Assembly: GCF_004357995.1 (NCBI RefSeq)
Contig: NZ_SMTK01000004.1
Span: 419,555 to 483,554, forward strand
Length of the DNA stretch: 64,000 bases
Origin: Arthrobacter crusticola
Lineage (GTDB): Bacteria > Actinomycetota > Actinomycetes > Actinomycetales > Micrococcaceae
Direction of reading: 5' to 3'
This document shows positions 7,123 through 14,391 of this stretch, piece by piece (the first letter of the stretch is position 1; each line of letters begins with the position of its first letter). Both the position numbers and the translations under genes were made by a program. Below the pieces are notes generated by a model. It searched no databases. It saw only the letters and a program-made list of their open reading frames with translations, and was not told the origin of the DNA.

Positions 7123-7166
7123 TGTTACTTGCGCGTAACACAATGTGACGTGCAATAATCTCTCCT
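7123..7166 (+). promoter_or_regulatory. GlnR-like palindrome and leaderless promoter of the Cys-Cys leader ORF
   Basis: TGTTAC-TTGCGC-GTAACA (7123-7140) is a perfect 6-bp inverted repeat with a 6-base spacer, matching the GTNAC-N6-GNAAC form of actinobacterial GlnR boxes; a further GTGAC follows at 7145. A -10 box TAATCT (7156-7161) ends five bases before the GTG of the small ORF. The repeat would sit over the -35 region. Sequence is seen; binding by GlnR is inference. Confidence 0.5.
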
Positions 7167-7259
7167 GTGAACACCAACTCAACAGCATCTGCAGCCGCAG
7201 CTGCCGCTGCGGATCCGGCGTCCGTTGCGGGATCGCGCTGTTGTCGAATGCACGCGTAA
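7167..7259 (+). CDS. Putative leader peptide with Cys-Cys near its end (30 aa)
   Basis: A 30-codon ORF starting GTG and ending TAA. It opens MNTNSTAS, runs through seven alanines, and ends GSRCCRMHA. Both cysteines use TGT, a rare codon in this genome style. A -10 box lies five bases before the GTG, so the ORF would be translated from the 5' end of the mRNA. It stands 126 bases before the winged-helix gene, and a CGCCGT-TACG-ACGGCG hairpin (7349-7364) lies just before that gene's ribosome site. This layout resembles Cys-rich leaderless attenuator ORFs described in mycobacteria. The function is inferred. The remaining bases between 7067 and 7386 hold nothing else I can name. Confidence 0.55.
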   Translation: MNTNSTASAAAAAAADPASVAGSRCCRMHA

Positions 7260-7385
7260 CAGATCTACCCCAACCTGTTTCTGCATCACCGGTCCACGGC
7301 GGGCACCACCCCAGGTTCGTCCGGGCCAGGCTTCCCCCCAAGCATTCGCGCCGTTACGACGGCGACCCACTTTGAGGTTGTTTTC

Positions 7386-8207
7386 ATGTCAGTAACTTCG
7401 GGCTACGTCCACATCTCCCTCCGAACCCAGCAGAACCGCGGTGCATCCAGGCCGCAGTACGGCTCGGGCTACCCGTACGGCCCCGGCGCACCGGCCGCCC
7501 CGCCGTCGTACCGGCCGCTTCAGGCCGTCGGCTCCGAGGCGCATCCGATGACTGCCCCCACCCCCGTCGTCACGCCCAACGGCGTTCCCGGACCGCAGGC
7601 CGTGACCGGTGACACCAGTGCGCGGGGATTCGTCCTGTACGTCGCGCTCGACGAGGAGACGGCCGCGGCCAACGGCACCACCCTCTCCCGGCTCGCCCAG
7701 GATGTGCGGTCCTACGTCCGTTCACTGGTGCCCACGGCGGAAAGCCATGCGGCCGTGGCGCTCGCGCCGGCCGATGCGCCGGGTTCGGACATCGACGTCG
7801 TCCGTGCGGCCCTCGGTGACCCGACCGTCCGCCGCCCCCGCCCCGACCACCACGGCGTGCATCCCCACGCCTCCGCGCCCCGGCCTACCGGCGTGCTGAT
7901 CGACCTCTCACGCCGCGAGGTGCACCTCGACGGCCAGGCCCTGAACCTGACCTTCAAGGAGTTCGAACTCCTCAACTACCTCGTGGAGAACGGTGCCCGC
8001 ACCGTGTGCCGCGAGGAACTGCTGAGCGGCCTGTGGCGCAACGCCGACGAGGTGCCCAACGAGCGCACGATCGACGTCCACATCCGGCGGCTGCGCTCAA
8101 AGCTCGGACGCCTCGCGAACACCGTGCGCACCGTGCGCGGCCAGGGGTACCGGTTCTACGACCACCCCGAGGTCATCGTTTGGGCCGCACCCGAATACTC
8201 CATCTAG
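7386..8207 (+). CDS. Winged-helix (OmpR/PhoB-type) DNA-binding protein without a normal receiver
   Basis: A 273-residue protein whose last ~100 residues are a clear OmpR-type winged helix: LTFKEFELLNYLVENGARTV, ELLSGLWRN, ERTIDVHIRRLRSKLG and VRTVRGQGYRFY. The N-terminal 60 residues are Pro/Gly/Ala-rich and look disordered; the middle (about 78-135) has a weak alpha/beta pattern (FVLYVALDEE, LAQDVRSYVRSLVP) but lacks the phospho-acceptor DD/D/K set of a response regulator. There is no kinase next door, so the signal may be non-canonical, as in GlnR-like orphan regulators. GAGG lies nine bases before the ATG. A small leader ORF and hairpin precede it. Confidence 0.82.
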   Translation: MSVTSGYVHISLRTQQNRGASRPQYGSGYPYGPGAPAAPPSYRPLQAVGSEAHPMTAPTPVVTPNGVPGPQAVTGDTSARGFVLYVALDEETAAANGTTLSRLAQDVRSYVRSLVPTAESHAAVALAPADAPGSDIDVVRAALGDPTVRRPRPDHHGVHPHASAPRPTGVLIDLSRREVHLDGQALNLTFKEFELLNYLVENGARTVCREELLSGLWRNADEVPNERTIDVHIRRLRSKLGRLANTVRTVRGQGYRFYDHPEVIVWAAPEYSI

Positions 8208-8262
8208 GCGGGGGAAGCCCGCGCCCGGCCTCCCGGCCCGGGAGGCCGATAGGATTCGGCAT

Positions 8263-8802
8263 ATGGCATCCCATCACCTGAAACGGCTCATGCTGCTGCG
8301 CCACGCGAAGGCGGAGTGGGGGGCAGGAGTTGCCGACCACGAGCGTTCGCTCAGCTCGCGCGGGCATCTTGATGCACCCCTTGCCGGTCGCTGGATGGTG
8401 GAGAACGACGCCGTCCCCGACCTGATCCTGTGCTCCACGGCCCTGCGTGCCCGGCAGACGTGCACCTGGGTCAGCAAGGAGCTTGGAGACAAGGGGCCGA
8501 CGCCCAAGCTCGAGGAGGGGCTCTACGCGGCGCGGGCGGTTGAGATCCTCGCCCTGATCAACGCGGTGCCCTCAACGGTGACGAGCCTGCTCGTGGTAGC
8601 CCATATGCCCGGCGTGCAGGATCTGGCGATGCGCCTTGCCTCGGTGGATTCCGATGAGGACGCCGTGATGGAGATGGCGACGCACTACCCCACAGCGGGA
8701 CTGACGGTTCTCCAGCACGACCGCGACTGGGCAGAACTCGACGGGCGGGACGCCGCCGTGACGGACTTCGTAGTGCGGCGGGCGCACTCCACCAGCAGGT
8801 AG
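8263..8802 (+). CDS. Histidine phosphatase family protein (SixA-like)
   Basis: A 179-residue branch-1 histidine phosphatase with the catalytic RHAKAEW near residues 13-19 and a later LVVAHMPGVQDLA carrying the second His. The length and the RHAKAxW form match SixA-type phosphohistidine phosphatases, which act on phosphorylated His in proteins, but small-molecule substrates are also possible. It is cytosolic. TAGGAT ends seven bases before the ATG without a Shine-Dalgarno sequence, so it is probably leaderless. It ends three bases from the convergent flavoprotein gene. Confidence 0.86.
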   Translation: MASHHLKRLMLLRHAKAEWGAGVADHERSLSSRGHLDAPLAGRWMVENDAVPDLILCSTALRARQTCTWVSKELGDKGPTPKLEEGLYAARAVEILALINAVPSTVTSLLVVAHMPGVQDLAMRLASVDSDEDAVMEMATHYPTAGLTVLQHDRDWAELDGRDAAVTDFVVRRAHSTSR

Positions 8803-8805
8803 GTC

Positions 8806-10224
8806 CTACAGGCCATACTTTTCAAGGAGCCGCAGCCACACCTCGCTGACAGTGGGGTACGGCGGCACCGCATGCCACAGCCGGTCCAGGGGGACCTCCC
8901 CGACGACGGCGATGGTCGCCGAGTGAAGCAGTTCGGCCACGTCCGGGCCGGTGAAGGCTACGCCGACGATCACCTTGCGGTCCTCATCGACGACCATCGT
9001 CGCCCAGCCGGTGTATTTGTCGGAGTGGATCGAGGTCCCGGCGACGGTGATGGGGAGCGAGGTCTCGGACACCCGGAGGCCGTCGGCCTGCGCCGCCTCG
9101 GCCGTCCGCCCGACCATGGCGATCTCCGGATCCGTGAACACCACCTGGGGGACGGCGTACTTGTTGGCCGTCGAGGTGTACTTGCTCCACTCCTCGGCCG
9201 TGTCGCCCAACGTGCCCGCCGCCCGCGCGACGATCGCGTCGGCCGTGACCCGGGCCTCGTATTTGCCCTGATGGGTGAGCAGCACCTGTCCGGCGGCGTC
9301 CCCCACCGCATAGAGCCAGGTGGGCCCGTCCACGGCGCGCCCGGTGAGGTCGAAGGTCAGCGTCTTCGGATCCAGTCCGAGCTCCTCGAGCCCAAGGCCT
9401 CTCGTATTGGCGGTCCGGCCGGTAGAGACGAGCAGCTTGTCCCCGGTCGCGTGGCGGTTGCCGGCGAGGGTCAGGACGAACCGGCCGTCCTCGTCGAGCC
9501 GGACGGACTCCGTGGCGGTGTCGGTCAGAATCTCCACGTTGTCCCGCCGCAGGCCCTTTTCGACGAGTTTGACCCCCTCCGGCGGATAGTTGCTGAGGAG
9601 TTTGTGGCGGGCCACCACGGTGACCCGGGAGCCGAGCCGGGCGTATGCCTGGGCGAGTTCCACCCCGGAGACGCCGCCGCCGAGGACAACAAGCCGCTCG
9701 GGTACCTCCTTGGCGGAGGTGGCCTCCCGGGTTCCCCAGTAGTCGAGGCCGGCGAGGCCATCGACGGGCGGGACGTTCGGCGTCGAGCCGGTGGCAAAGA
9801 CCACGGCGTGGCGGGCGGTGACGCTGGTGGTCTCGCCGTCGAGCTGCACCTCGACCGTGCGCTCGCCCGAGACCCGGGCGGAGCCCCTCAGCAGCGTGAT
9901 GCCGGCACCGTTGACCCAGTCGACCTGGGAGGCGTCGTCCCAGTTGTTGGTCATGCGCGTCCGCCGCTCGAGTACCTGCTGCGCATCGAGCTTCCCCGTG
10001 ACGGCCTCCTTGGCCCCTGAGACCTCGCGGGCGCGGTTGAGGACGGTCCCGGAGCGCAGCAGGGCCTTGGAGGGCATGCACGCCCAGTAGGAACACTCCC
10101 CGCCCACAAGCTCGGATTCCACGAGCACCGAGCTCAGCCCGGCGGCCACCACCCTCCCGGCGACGTTCTCACCCGAGGATCCGGCCCCAATAACGATGAC
10201 ATCGGTTTCCTGCGCTTCGCTCAT
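8806..10224 (-). CDS. FAD-dependent pyridine nucleotide-disulfide oxidoreductase with altered catalytic His
   Basis: A 472-residue class I flavoprotein disulfide reductase. Seen: FAD site GAGSSG (13-18), redox pair Cys44-SYWA-Cys49 in GGECSYWACMPSKALLR, a second nucleotide site VVLGGGVSGVELAQAY, and the FAD motif YAVGDAAG. In lipoamide dehydrogenase and glutathione or mycothione reductases the C-terminus carries His-Pro-Thr before the catalytic Glu; here the run is PPYPTVSE, so Tyr456 replaces the His while Glu461 stays. The reaction is therefore uncertain, and its substrate may not be a disulfide. The start at 10224 is supported by GGAAAG upstream. It is cytosolic. Confidence 0.88.
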   Translation of the reverse strand: MSEAQETDVIVIGAGSSGENVAGRVVAAGLSSVLVESELVGGECSYWACMPSKALLRSGTVLNRAREVSGAKEAVTGKLDAQQVLERRTRMTNNWDDASQVDWVNGAGITLLRGSARVSGERTVEVQLDGETTSVTARHAVVFATGSTPNVPPVDGLAGLDYWGTREATSAKEVPERLVVLGGGVSGVELAQAYARLGSRVTVVARHKLLSNYPPEGVKLVEKGLRRDNVEILTDTATESVRLDEDGRFVLTLAGNRHATGDKLLVSTGRTANTRGLGLEELGLDPKTLTFDLTGRAVDGPTWLYAVGDAAGQVLLTHQGKYEARVTADAIVARAAGTLGDTAEEWSKYTSTANKYAVPQVVFTDPEIAMVGRTAEAAQADGLRVSETSLPITVAGTSIHSDKYTGWATMVVDEDRKVIVGVAFTGPDVAELLHSATIAVVGEVPLDRLWHAVPPYPTVSEVWLRLLEKYGL

Positions 10225-10320
10225 GTGCAGAGCTTTCCACCTGCATATGGGCAAGGCAATGGCAGTGCCCGGAGCGGGCGGAACATTACGGTGGGGGAGT
10301 GCGGGCCGCCGGAGGGCACG

Positions 10321-10351
10321 AAAAAGCCCCGGCCAACAGCCGGGGCTTTTT
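10321..10351 (-). terminator. Terminator after tRNA-Arg(ACG)
   Basis: AAAAAGCCCCGGC-CAACA-GCCGGGGCTTTTT forms a perfect 13-bp stem, with T-runs closing both strands. It is 21 bases past the 3' end of the minus-strand tRNA-Arg gene. Confidence 0.9.
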
Positions 10352-10372
10352 GTCTTACGCTTGGTTCTCCAG

Positions 10373-10445
10373 TGCGCGCGAAGGGATTCGAACCCCCAAC
10401 CTTCTGATCCGTAGTCAGATGCTCTATCCGTTGAGCTACGCACGC
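10373..10445 (-). tRNA. tRNA-Arg(ACG)
   Basis: The minus strand gives GCGTGCG at the 5' end pairing with CGCGCGC at the 3' end (one G-U), D arm GCTC-AACGGATA-GAGC, anticodon arm CTGA-CTACGGA-TCAG with anticodon ACG, and T arm TTGGG-GGTTCGAAT-CCC. It reads CGN arginine codons after A34-to-I34 editing by TadA, whose gene is at 5899. CCA is not encoded. Confidence 0.96.
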
Positions 10446-10574
10446 ATCCGGCGGACAGTTCAGCGGTAAGGCTGCTTGTCCTGCCGGGTGGCTGTTTGGC
10501 CTTGAACAACTTTACAGGCAAATTGCGGTACCGCCTAATTGCGCCGGAGCCCCGGTTTGAACTATACCGGTCTA

Positions 10575-10626
10575 TGTGACCTTAATCACTTAAGTGGGGA
10601 AGGATCATTTTGTGATCCGCGTCATT
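10575..10626. promoter_or_regulatory. Two CRP/GlxR-like sites upstream of pckG
   Basis: TGTGA-CCTTAA-TCACT (10575-10590) is one base off the CRP/GlxR consensus TGTGA-N6-TCACA. A weaker TGTGA-TCCGCG-TCATT follows at 10611-10626. Their position 110-165 bases before the pckG start fits cAMP-type carbon control of gluconeogenesis. No CRP gene is in the window, so this is a motif-based inference. Confidence 0.55.
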
Positions 10627-10632
10627 ACAGGG

Positions 10633-10668
10633 TTTTTCGTCGCCGGGCGATCGGGCGGCGACGAAAAA
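10633..10668 (+). other. Strong hairpin in the pckG 5' leader
   Basis: TTTTTCGTCGCC (10633-10644) and GGCGACGAAAAA (10657-10668) form a perfect 12-bp stem with a 12-base loop, 70 bases before the pckG start and after the CRP-like sites. The T-run lies before the stem and A-run after it on both strands, so it is not a normal intrinsic terminator. It would be a stable structure in the mRNA leader and may control stability or translation. Confidence 0.55.
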
Positions 10669-10737
10669 AGGCCCCGGACGGCCTATCGGGCCCCTTTAGC
10701 ATCGAAGCACATCTCGCACCCAACGGAGGGAAGACTA

Positions 10738-12624
10738 ATGGGCAATCCCGTGCGCCAGCAGGATCAGGGTCACCAGGGAGGTGCAGGCTCCGGTCGGCAC
10801 GCCGCTTCGGCCACGGACGGCGCAGCTGCTCCGACCACCCACGCCCGCCTGCTCGCCTGGGTCGCCGAAACCGCCGAGCTCACCCAGCCTGACAGCGTGT
10901 ACTGGGTGGATGGATCAGAGGCCGAGTACACCCGGCTTACCGACGAGCTCGTCGAGGCCGGAACACTTGTGCGGCTCAATCCAGACACCTTCCCCAATTC
11001 CTTCGCCGCCTTCTCGGACCCGAAGGACGTCGCCCGGGTCGAGGAGCAAACCTTCATCTGCTCCGAGGACGAGCGGGAGGCGGGTTTCACCAATAACTGG
11101 ATGGACCCGGCGGAGATGAAGGGCAAGCTGCGCACCCTCTTCAACGGCTCGATGCGGGGCCGGACGATGTATGTCATCCCCTTCGTGATGGGCCACCTCG
11201 ACGCCGAGGATCCCAAGTTCGGGGTGGAGATCACCGACAGCGCCTACGTGGTGGCCTCGATGCGCATCATGGCCCGGATCGGCACGGACGTGCTGAACCG
11301 CATGACCGAGCTCGACGCGGACTTCGTTCCCGCCCTTCACTCCCTGGGCGCGCCGCTGGCCGAGGGCGAAGCCGATGTCCCGTGGCCGTGCAACGACAAC
11401 AAATGGATCGTCCACTTCCCGGAGGAGCGTTCAATCTGGTCCTTCGGCTCCGGCTACGGCGGCAACGCCCTGCTGGGCAAGAAGTGCTACTCCCTCCGCA
11501 TCGCCTCGGTGATGGCCCGTGACGAGGGCTGGCTGGCCGAGCACATGCTGATCCTCAAGCTCACCTCCCCGCAGGACAAGAGCTACTACCTGTCGGCGGC
11601 CTTCCCCTCGGCCTGCGGGAAGACGAACCTGGCGCTCCTCGACCCCACCATCGAGGGCTGGAAGGTCGAGACCCTCGGCGACGACATCACCTGGATGCGC
11701 TTCGGCAAAGAGGGGGAGCTGCGGGCAGTCAATCCCGAGGCCGGCCTGTTCGGCGTCGCACCGGGTACCGGCTGGGGGACCAACCCGAACGCCATGCGCG
11801 CCATCGCCAAGGGCAACTCCATCTTCACCAATGTCGCCCTCACCGACGACGGCGGCGTCTGGTGGGAGGGCATGACCGAGGAGACCCCCACGCACCTCAC
11901 CGACTGGCAGGGCAATGAGTGGACGCCCGAGTCCGGGCAGCCCGCGGCCCACCCCAACTCCCGGTTCTGCACGCCCATCGACCAGATCGACATGCTGGCC
12001 GAGGAATACTACCGGCCCGACGGTGTCGAACTCTCGGCCATCCTCTTCGGTGGCCGGCGCAAGACCACCGTGCCGCTGGTCACCCAGTCGCGCGACTGGG
12101 CGAACGGCATCTTCATGGGCTCAACCCTCTCCTCCGAGACCACGGCGGCGGCCGCCGGGGAGGTGGGCTTGGTGCGCCGTGATCCGATGGCCATGCTCCC
12201 CTTCATCGGCTACGACGCCGGAGACTACCTCCGGCACTGGATCACCCTGAGCTCCAAGGGCGATCAGGCGCGGCTGCCCAAGATCTTCCTCGTCAACTGG
12301 TTCCGGCGCACGGCCGACGGCGGGTTCGCCTGGCCCGGGTTCGGGGACAACGCGCGGGTGCTCAAGTGGGTCATTGAACGCATCGAGGGGACCGCCGATG
12401 CGATCGAGACCCCGATCGGGTTCGTGCCCACCCCGGATGCCCTCGACCTGACCGGGCTGGATATGACCCCGGCGGAGGTGGAGGCGGCCGTCCACGTCGA
12501 CTCCGCCGAATGGGCTGCCGAACTCAAGGGGATCGAGGAGTGGTACGACCGCTTCGGCGAATCCCTGCCCGAGGAACTGCGCGGCCAGCTGACCGAGCTC
12601 AAGGAACGCTTCCAGTTCAGCTGA
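10738..12624 (+). CDS. pckG: Phosphoenolpyruvate carboxykinase (GTP)
   Basis: A 628-residue GTP-type PEPCK, full length. It converts oxaloacetate plus GTP to PEP plus CO2 and GDP, the entry to gluconeogenesis, in the cytosol. Family signatures include the P-loop with reactive Cys [11 protein letters not shown] near residue 290, the [18 protein letters not shown] run, and [19 protein letters not shown]. The start at 10738 is set by GGAGGGAAG ten bases upstream; the first ~30 residues are a low-complexity extension. Two CRP-like sites and a hairpin precede it and a strong terminator follows. It is monocistronic. Confidence 0.98.
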   Translation: MGNPVRQQDQGHQGGAGSGRHAASATDGAAAPTTHARLLAWVAETAELTQPDSVYWVDGSEAEYTRLTDELVEAGTLVRLNPDTFPNSFAAFSDPKDVARVEEQTFICSEDEREAGFTNNWMDPAEMKGKLRTLFNGSMRGRTMYVIPFVMGHLDAEDPKFGVEITDSAYVVASMRIMARIGTDVLNRMTELDADFVPALHSLGAPLAEGEADVPWPCNDNKWIVHFPEERSIWSFGSGYGGNALLGKKCYSLRIASVMARDEGWLAEHMLILKLTSPQDKSYYLSAAFPSACGKTNLALLDPTIEGWKVETLGDDITWMRFGKEGELRAVNPEAGLFGVAPGTGWGTNPNAMRAIAKGNSIFTNVALTDDGGVWWEGMTEETPTHLTDWQGNEWTPESGQPAAHPNSRFCTPIDQIDMLAEEYYRPDGVELSAILFGGRRKTTVPLVTQSRDWANGIFMGSTLSSETTAAAAGEVGLVRRDPMAMLPFIGYDAGDYLRHWITLSSKGDQARLPKIFLVNWFRRTADGGFAWPGFGDNARVLKWVIERIEGTADAIETPIGFVPTPDALDLTGLDMTPAEVEAAVHVDSAEWAAELKGIEEWYDRFGESLPEELRGQLTELKERFQFS

Positions 12625-12652
12625 ACCCTCAGCTGAGATTCCGCCGAACACG

Positions 12653-12691
12653 ACGAAGCCCCCGTCTCCTTCCCGGAGGCGGGGGCTTCGT
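12653..12691. terminator. Bidirectional terminator between pckG and thioredoxin gene
   Basis: A 17-bp stem (one G-U pair) with loop TTCCC: ACGAAGCCCCCGTCTCC pairs with GGAGGCGGGGGCTTCGT. It separates the convergent pckG and thioredoxin genes. Confidence 0.85.
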
Positions 12692-12719
12692 GGTGTTCAA
12701 CCGGCTAGGGTGCCGCGGG

Positions 12720-13100
12720 TCAGTTGGCGTTCGGCTCGGCGGCCTGCTGCTGGGCGACCTGCTCGTGGACGGCCTTCATGTCCAGGCCCTTGACGGCGTC
12801 GACGAGTTCGGAGAACTGCGAGGAGTTCAGCGCGCCGGGCTGGGAGAAGACGAGCACGTTCTCGCGGAACGCCATCAGCGTCGGGATCGAGGTGATCCCG
12901 GCGGCGGCGGCGAGGGACTGCTCGGCCTCGGTGTCGACCTTGGCGAAGACGACGTCCTCGTGCTCCTTGGAGGCGGCGTCGTACACGGGGGCGAACCGGG
13001 TGCACGGGGCGCACCAGCCGGCCCAGAAATCGACAAACACGATGTCGTTGTTCTCGATGGTCTCGGGGAAGCTTGCCTCGGTGATGTCGATGGTTGCCAT
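12720..13100 (-). CDS. Thioredoxin-like protein
   Basis: A 126-residue thioredoxin-fold protein with active site Trp29-Cys30-Ala-Pro-Cys33 (FWAGWCAPCTRFAP) and the cis-proline loop GITSIPTLMAF, so it should be a working thiol-disulfide reductant. WCAPC rather than WCGPC shifts its redox potential and is seen in secondary thioredoxins. The Ala/Gln-rich tail (EQVAQQQAAEPNAN) extends beyond the core fold. There is no signal peptide, so it is cytosolic. GGAG lies six bases before the ATG. Confidence 0.93.
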   Translation of the reverse strand: MATIDITEASFPETIENNDIVFVDFWAGWCAPCTRFAPVYDAASKEHEDVVFAKVDTEAEQSLAAAAGITSIPTLMAFRENVLVFSQPGALNSSQFSELVDAVKGLDMKAVHEQVAQQQAAEPNAN

Positions 13101-13313
13101 GGGGAACTCCTTGGGTGGGGTGGATAGGTGCGGCTGCAGCGGTGGCGGCCCAGGTGCGACCGGGGGCCAGCAGATTTCGGAATCCGGGCCGGAGCGGGGA
13201 TCCCTGCGTCCCGCCGCACACAGGAGGCAGCTGAAACTGCATCAAAGACTATCCGATTCTCACGATTTAAGCAAATTGTAAGCGTGAGGTCTCTCCGGGG
13301 GTGCCAGCCGGAC

Positions 13314-14327
13314 TCAGCGGTTCCGCCGCCCGCCGTCCCCCTGCCGCGGGCGCAGGCGCGAGTTGGGAAGCACCGGCGCCGGCAGGGGCCGCAGCCCGTG
13401 TTCCTCGGGAAGGCCGAAGCGCGGCGCGCCGTCCGCGGGCGCCATGCCCGGCTCGACTTCGGCTGTCCACGCGGCCCGGAACTTCACGATCTCCTCGTGG
13501 GTCCGGCCGACGAAGTTCCACCACATCACAATGTCCTCGCCGAACGGTTCCCCGCCGATGACGAGCAGCCGGGCCGGTCCATCCGCCGTGGCGGTGATCT
13601 CCACCGCTGTCCCTCCGGGGGCGAGGTAGGCGAGCTCGCCTGCGGTGACCGGCGTGCCGTTGACCTCGAGGCTTCCGCTGTCGAGGAGGATGCCGTGCTC
13701 GAACTCCGGAAAAACGTCGAAGGTGACGCTCCTCCCGGCCGCGAACTGGAGTTCGGCGCCCAGCAGGGGCGAATAGGTGGTGACCGGTGAGGTGGATCCA
13801 CCGAAGCTGCCCAGGAACACCGAGAGCGTGTAGCCGTCGCCGGAGACCGGCTCCGGGGCGTAGTGCTCGAAGCCGCGCTCGGTGTGCCGGAAGGCGTCGG
13901 GAAGGGCCAGCCATAGCTGGACGCCGTGCATCACCGGGGCCGCGGAGGTCGCCACCTCCGAGTGGGAGATCCCGGACCCCGCGGTCATGAGGTTCAGCTC
14001 GCCCGGCCGGATGAACGCGTGGTTGGCAGCACTGTCGCGGTGCTCGATCTCGCCGGCAAAGAGCCAGCTCACAGTCTGAAGCCCGGTGTGCGGGTGCGGG
14101 GGCACCGACATCCCGCCTGCGTCGCTCACCGGCTCGGGCCCGTAGTGGTCAAGGAAGCACCAGGCGCCGATCAGAGACCGGTTCCGCTGGGGCAGCGTGC
14201 GCCGCACGCCCATGGCACGGGGGCCCCCGAGGGGGACCTCACGCGGCTGCAGGATGTCGACGCGGCCGCGCGCGTCGTCCCCGCTGCTGCACACCACGGG
14301 GGTTGGGTCGAGTTCAAGGTTGCTCAT
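13314..14327 (-). CDS. Pirin family protein
   Basis: A 337-residue bicupin of the pirin family. The N-terminal cupin has the metal-binding HPHTGLQTVSW and a second ligand set in the run HRDSAANHAFIRPGELNLM, followed by TAGSGISHSE. Many bacterial pirins have iron-dependent quercetinase activity or act as redox sensors, but the true substrate is usually unknown. The start at 14327 is supported by GGAG seven bases upstream; an ATG four codons earlier lacks one. It is cytosolic and lies between thioredoxin and phosphohexomutase genes on the same strand. Confidence 0.92.
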   Translation of the reverse strand: MSNLELDPTPVVCSSGDDARGRVDILQPREVPLGGPRAMGVRRTLPQRNRSLIGAWCFLDHYGPEPVSDAGGMSVPPHPHTGLQTVSWLFAGEIEHRDSAANHAFIRPGELNLMTAGSGISHSEVATSAAPVMHGVQLWLALPDAFRHTERGFEHYAPEPVSGDGYTLSVFLGSFGGSTSPVTTYSPLLGAELQFAAGRSVTFDVFPEFEHGILLDSGSLEVNGTPVTAGELAYLAPGGTAVEITATADGPARLLVIGGEPFGEDIVMWWNFVGRTHEEIVKFRAAWTAEVEPGMAPADGAPRFGLPEEHGLRPLPAPVLPNSRLRPRQGDGGRRNR

Positions 14328-14391
14328 TGGTGTCTCCATCAGGGGTGTGAAGCGGCTGCCTAGGGGCCGTCCGCTTCAGGTTGCCGCCGGT

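Noticed and set aside
10633..10668. Hairpin before pckG as an intrinsic terminator or attenuator
   Set aside because: On both strands the T-run is on the 5' side of the stem and A-run on the 3' side, so the needed U-tract after the stem is missing.
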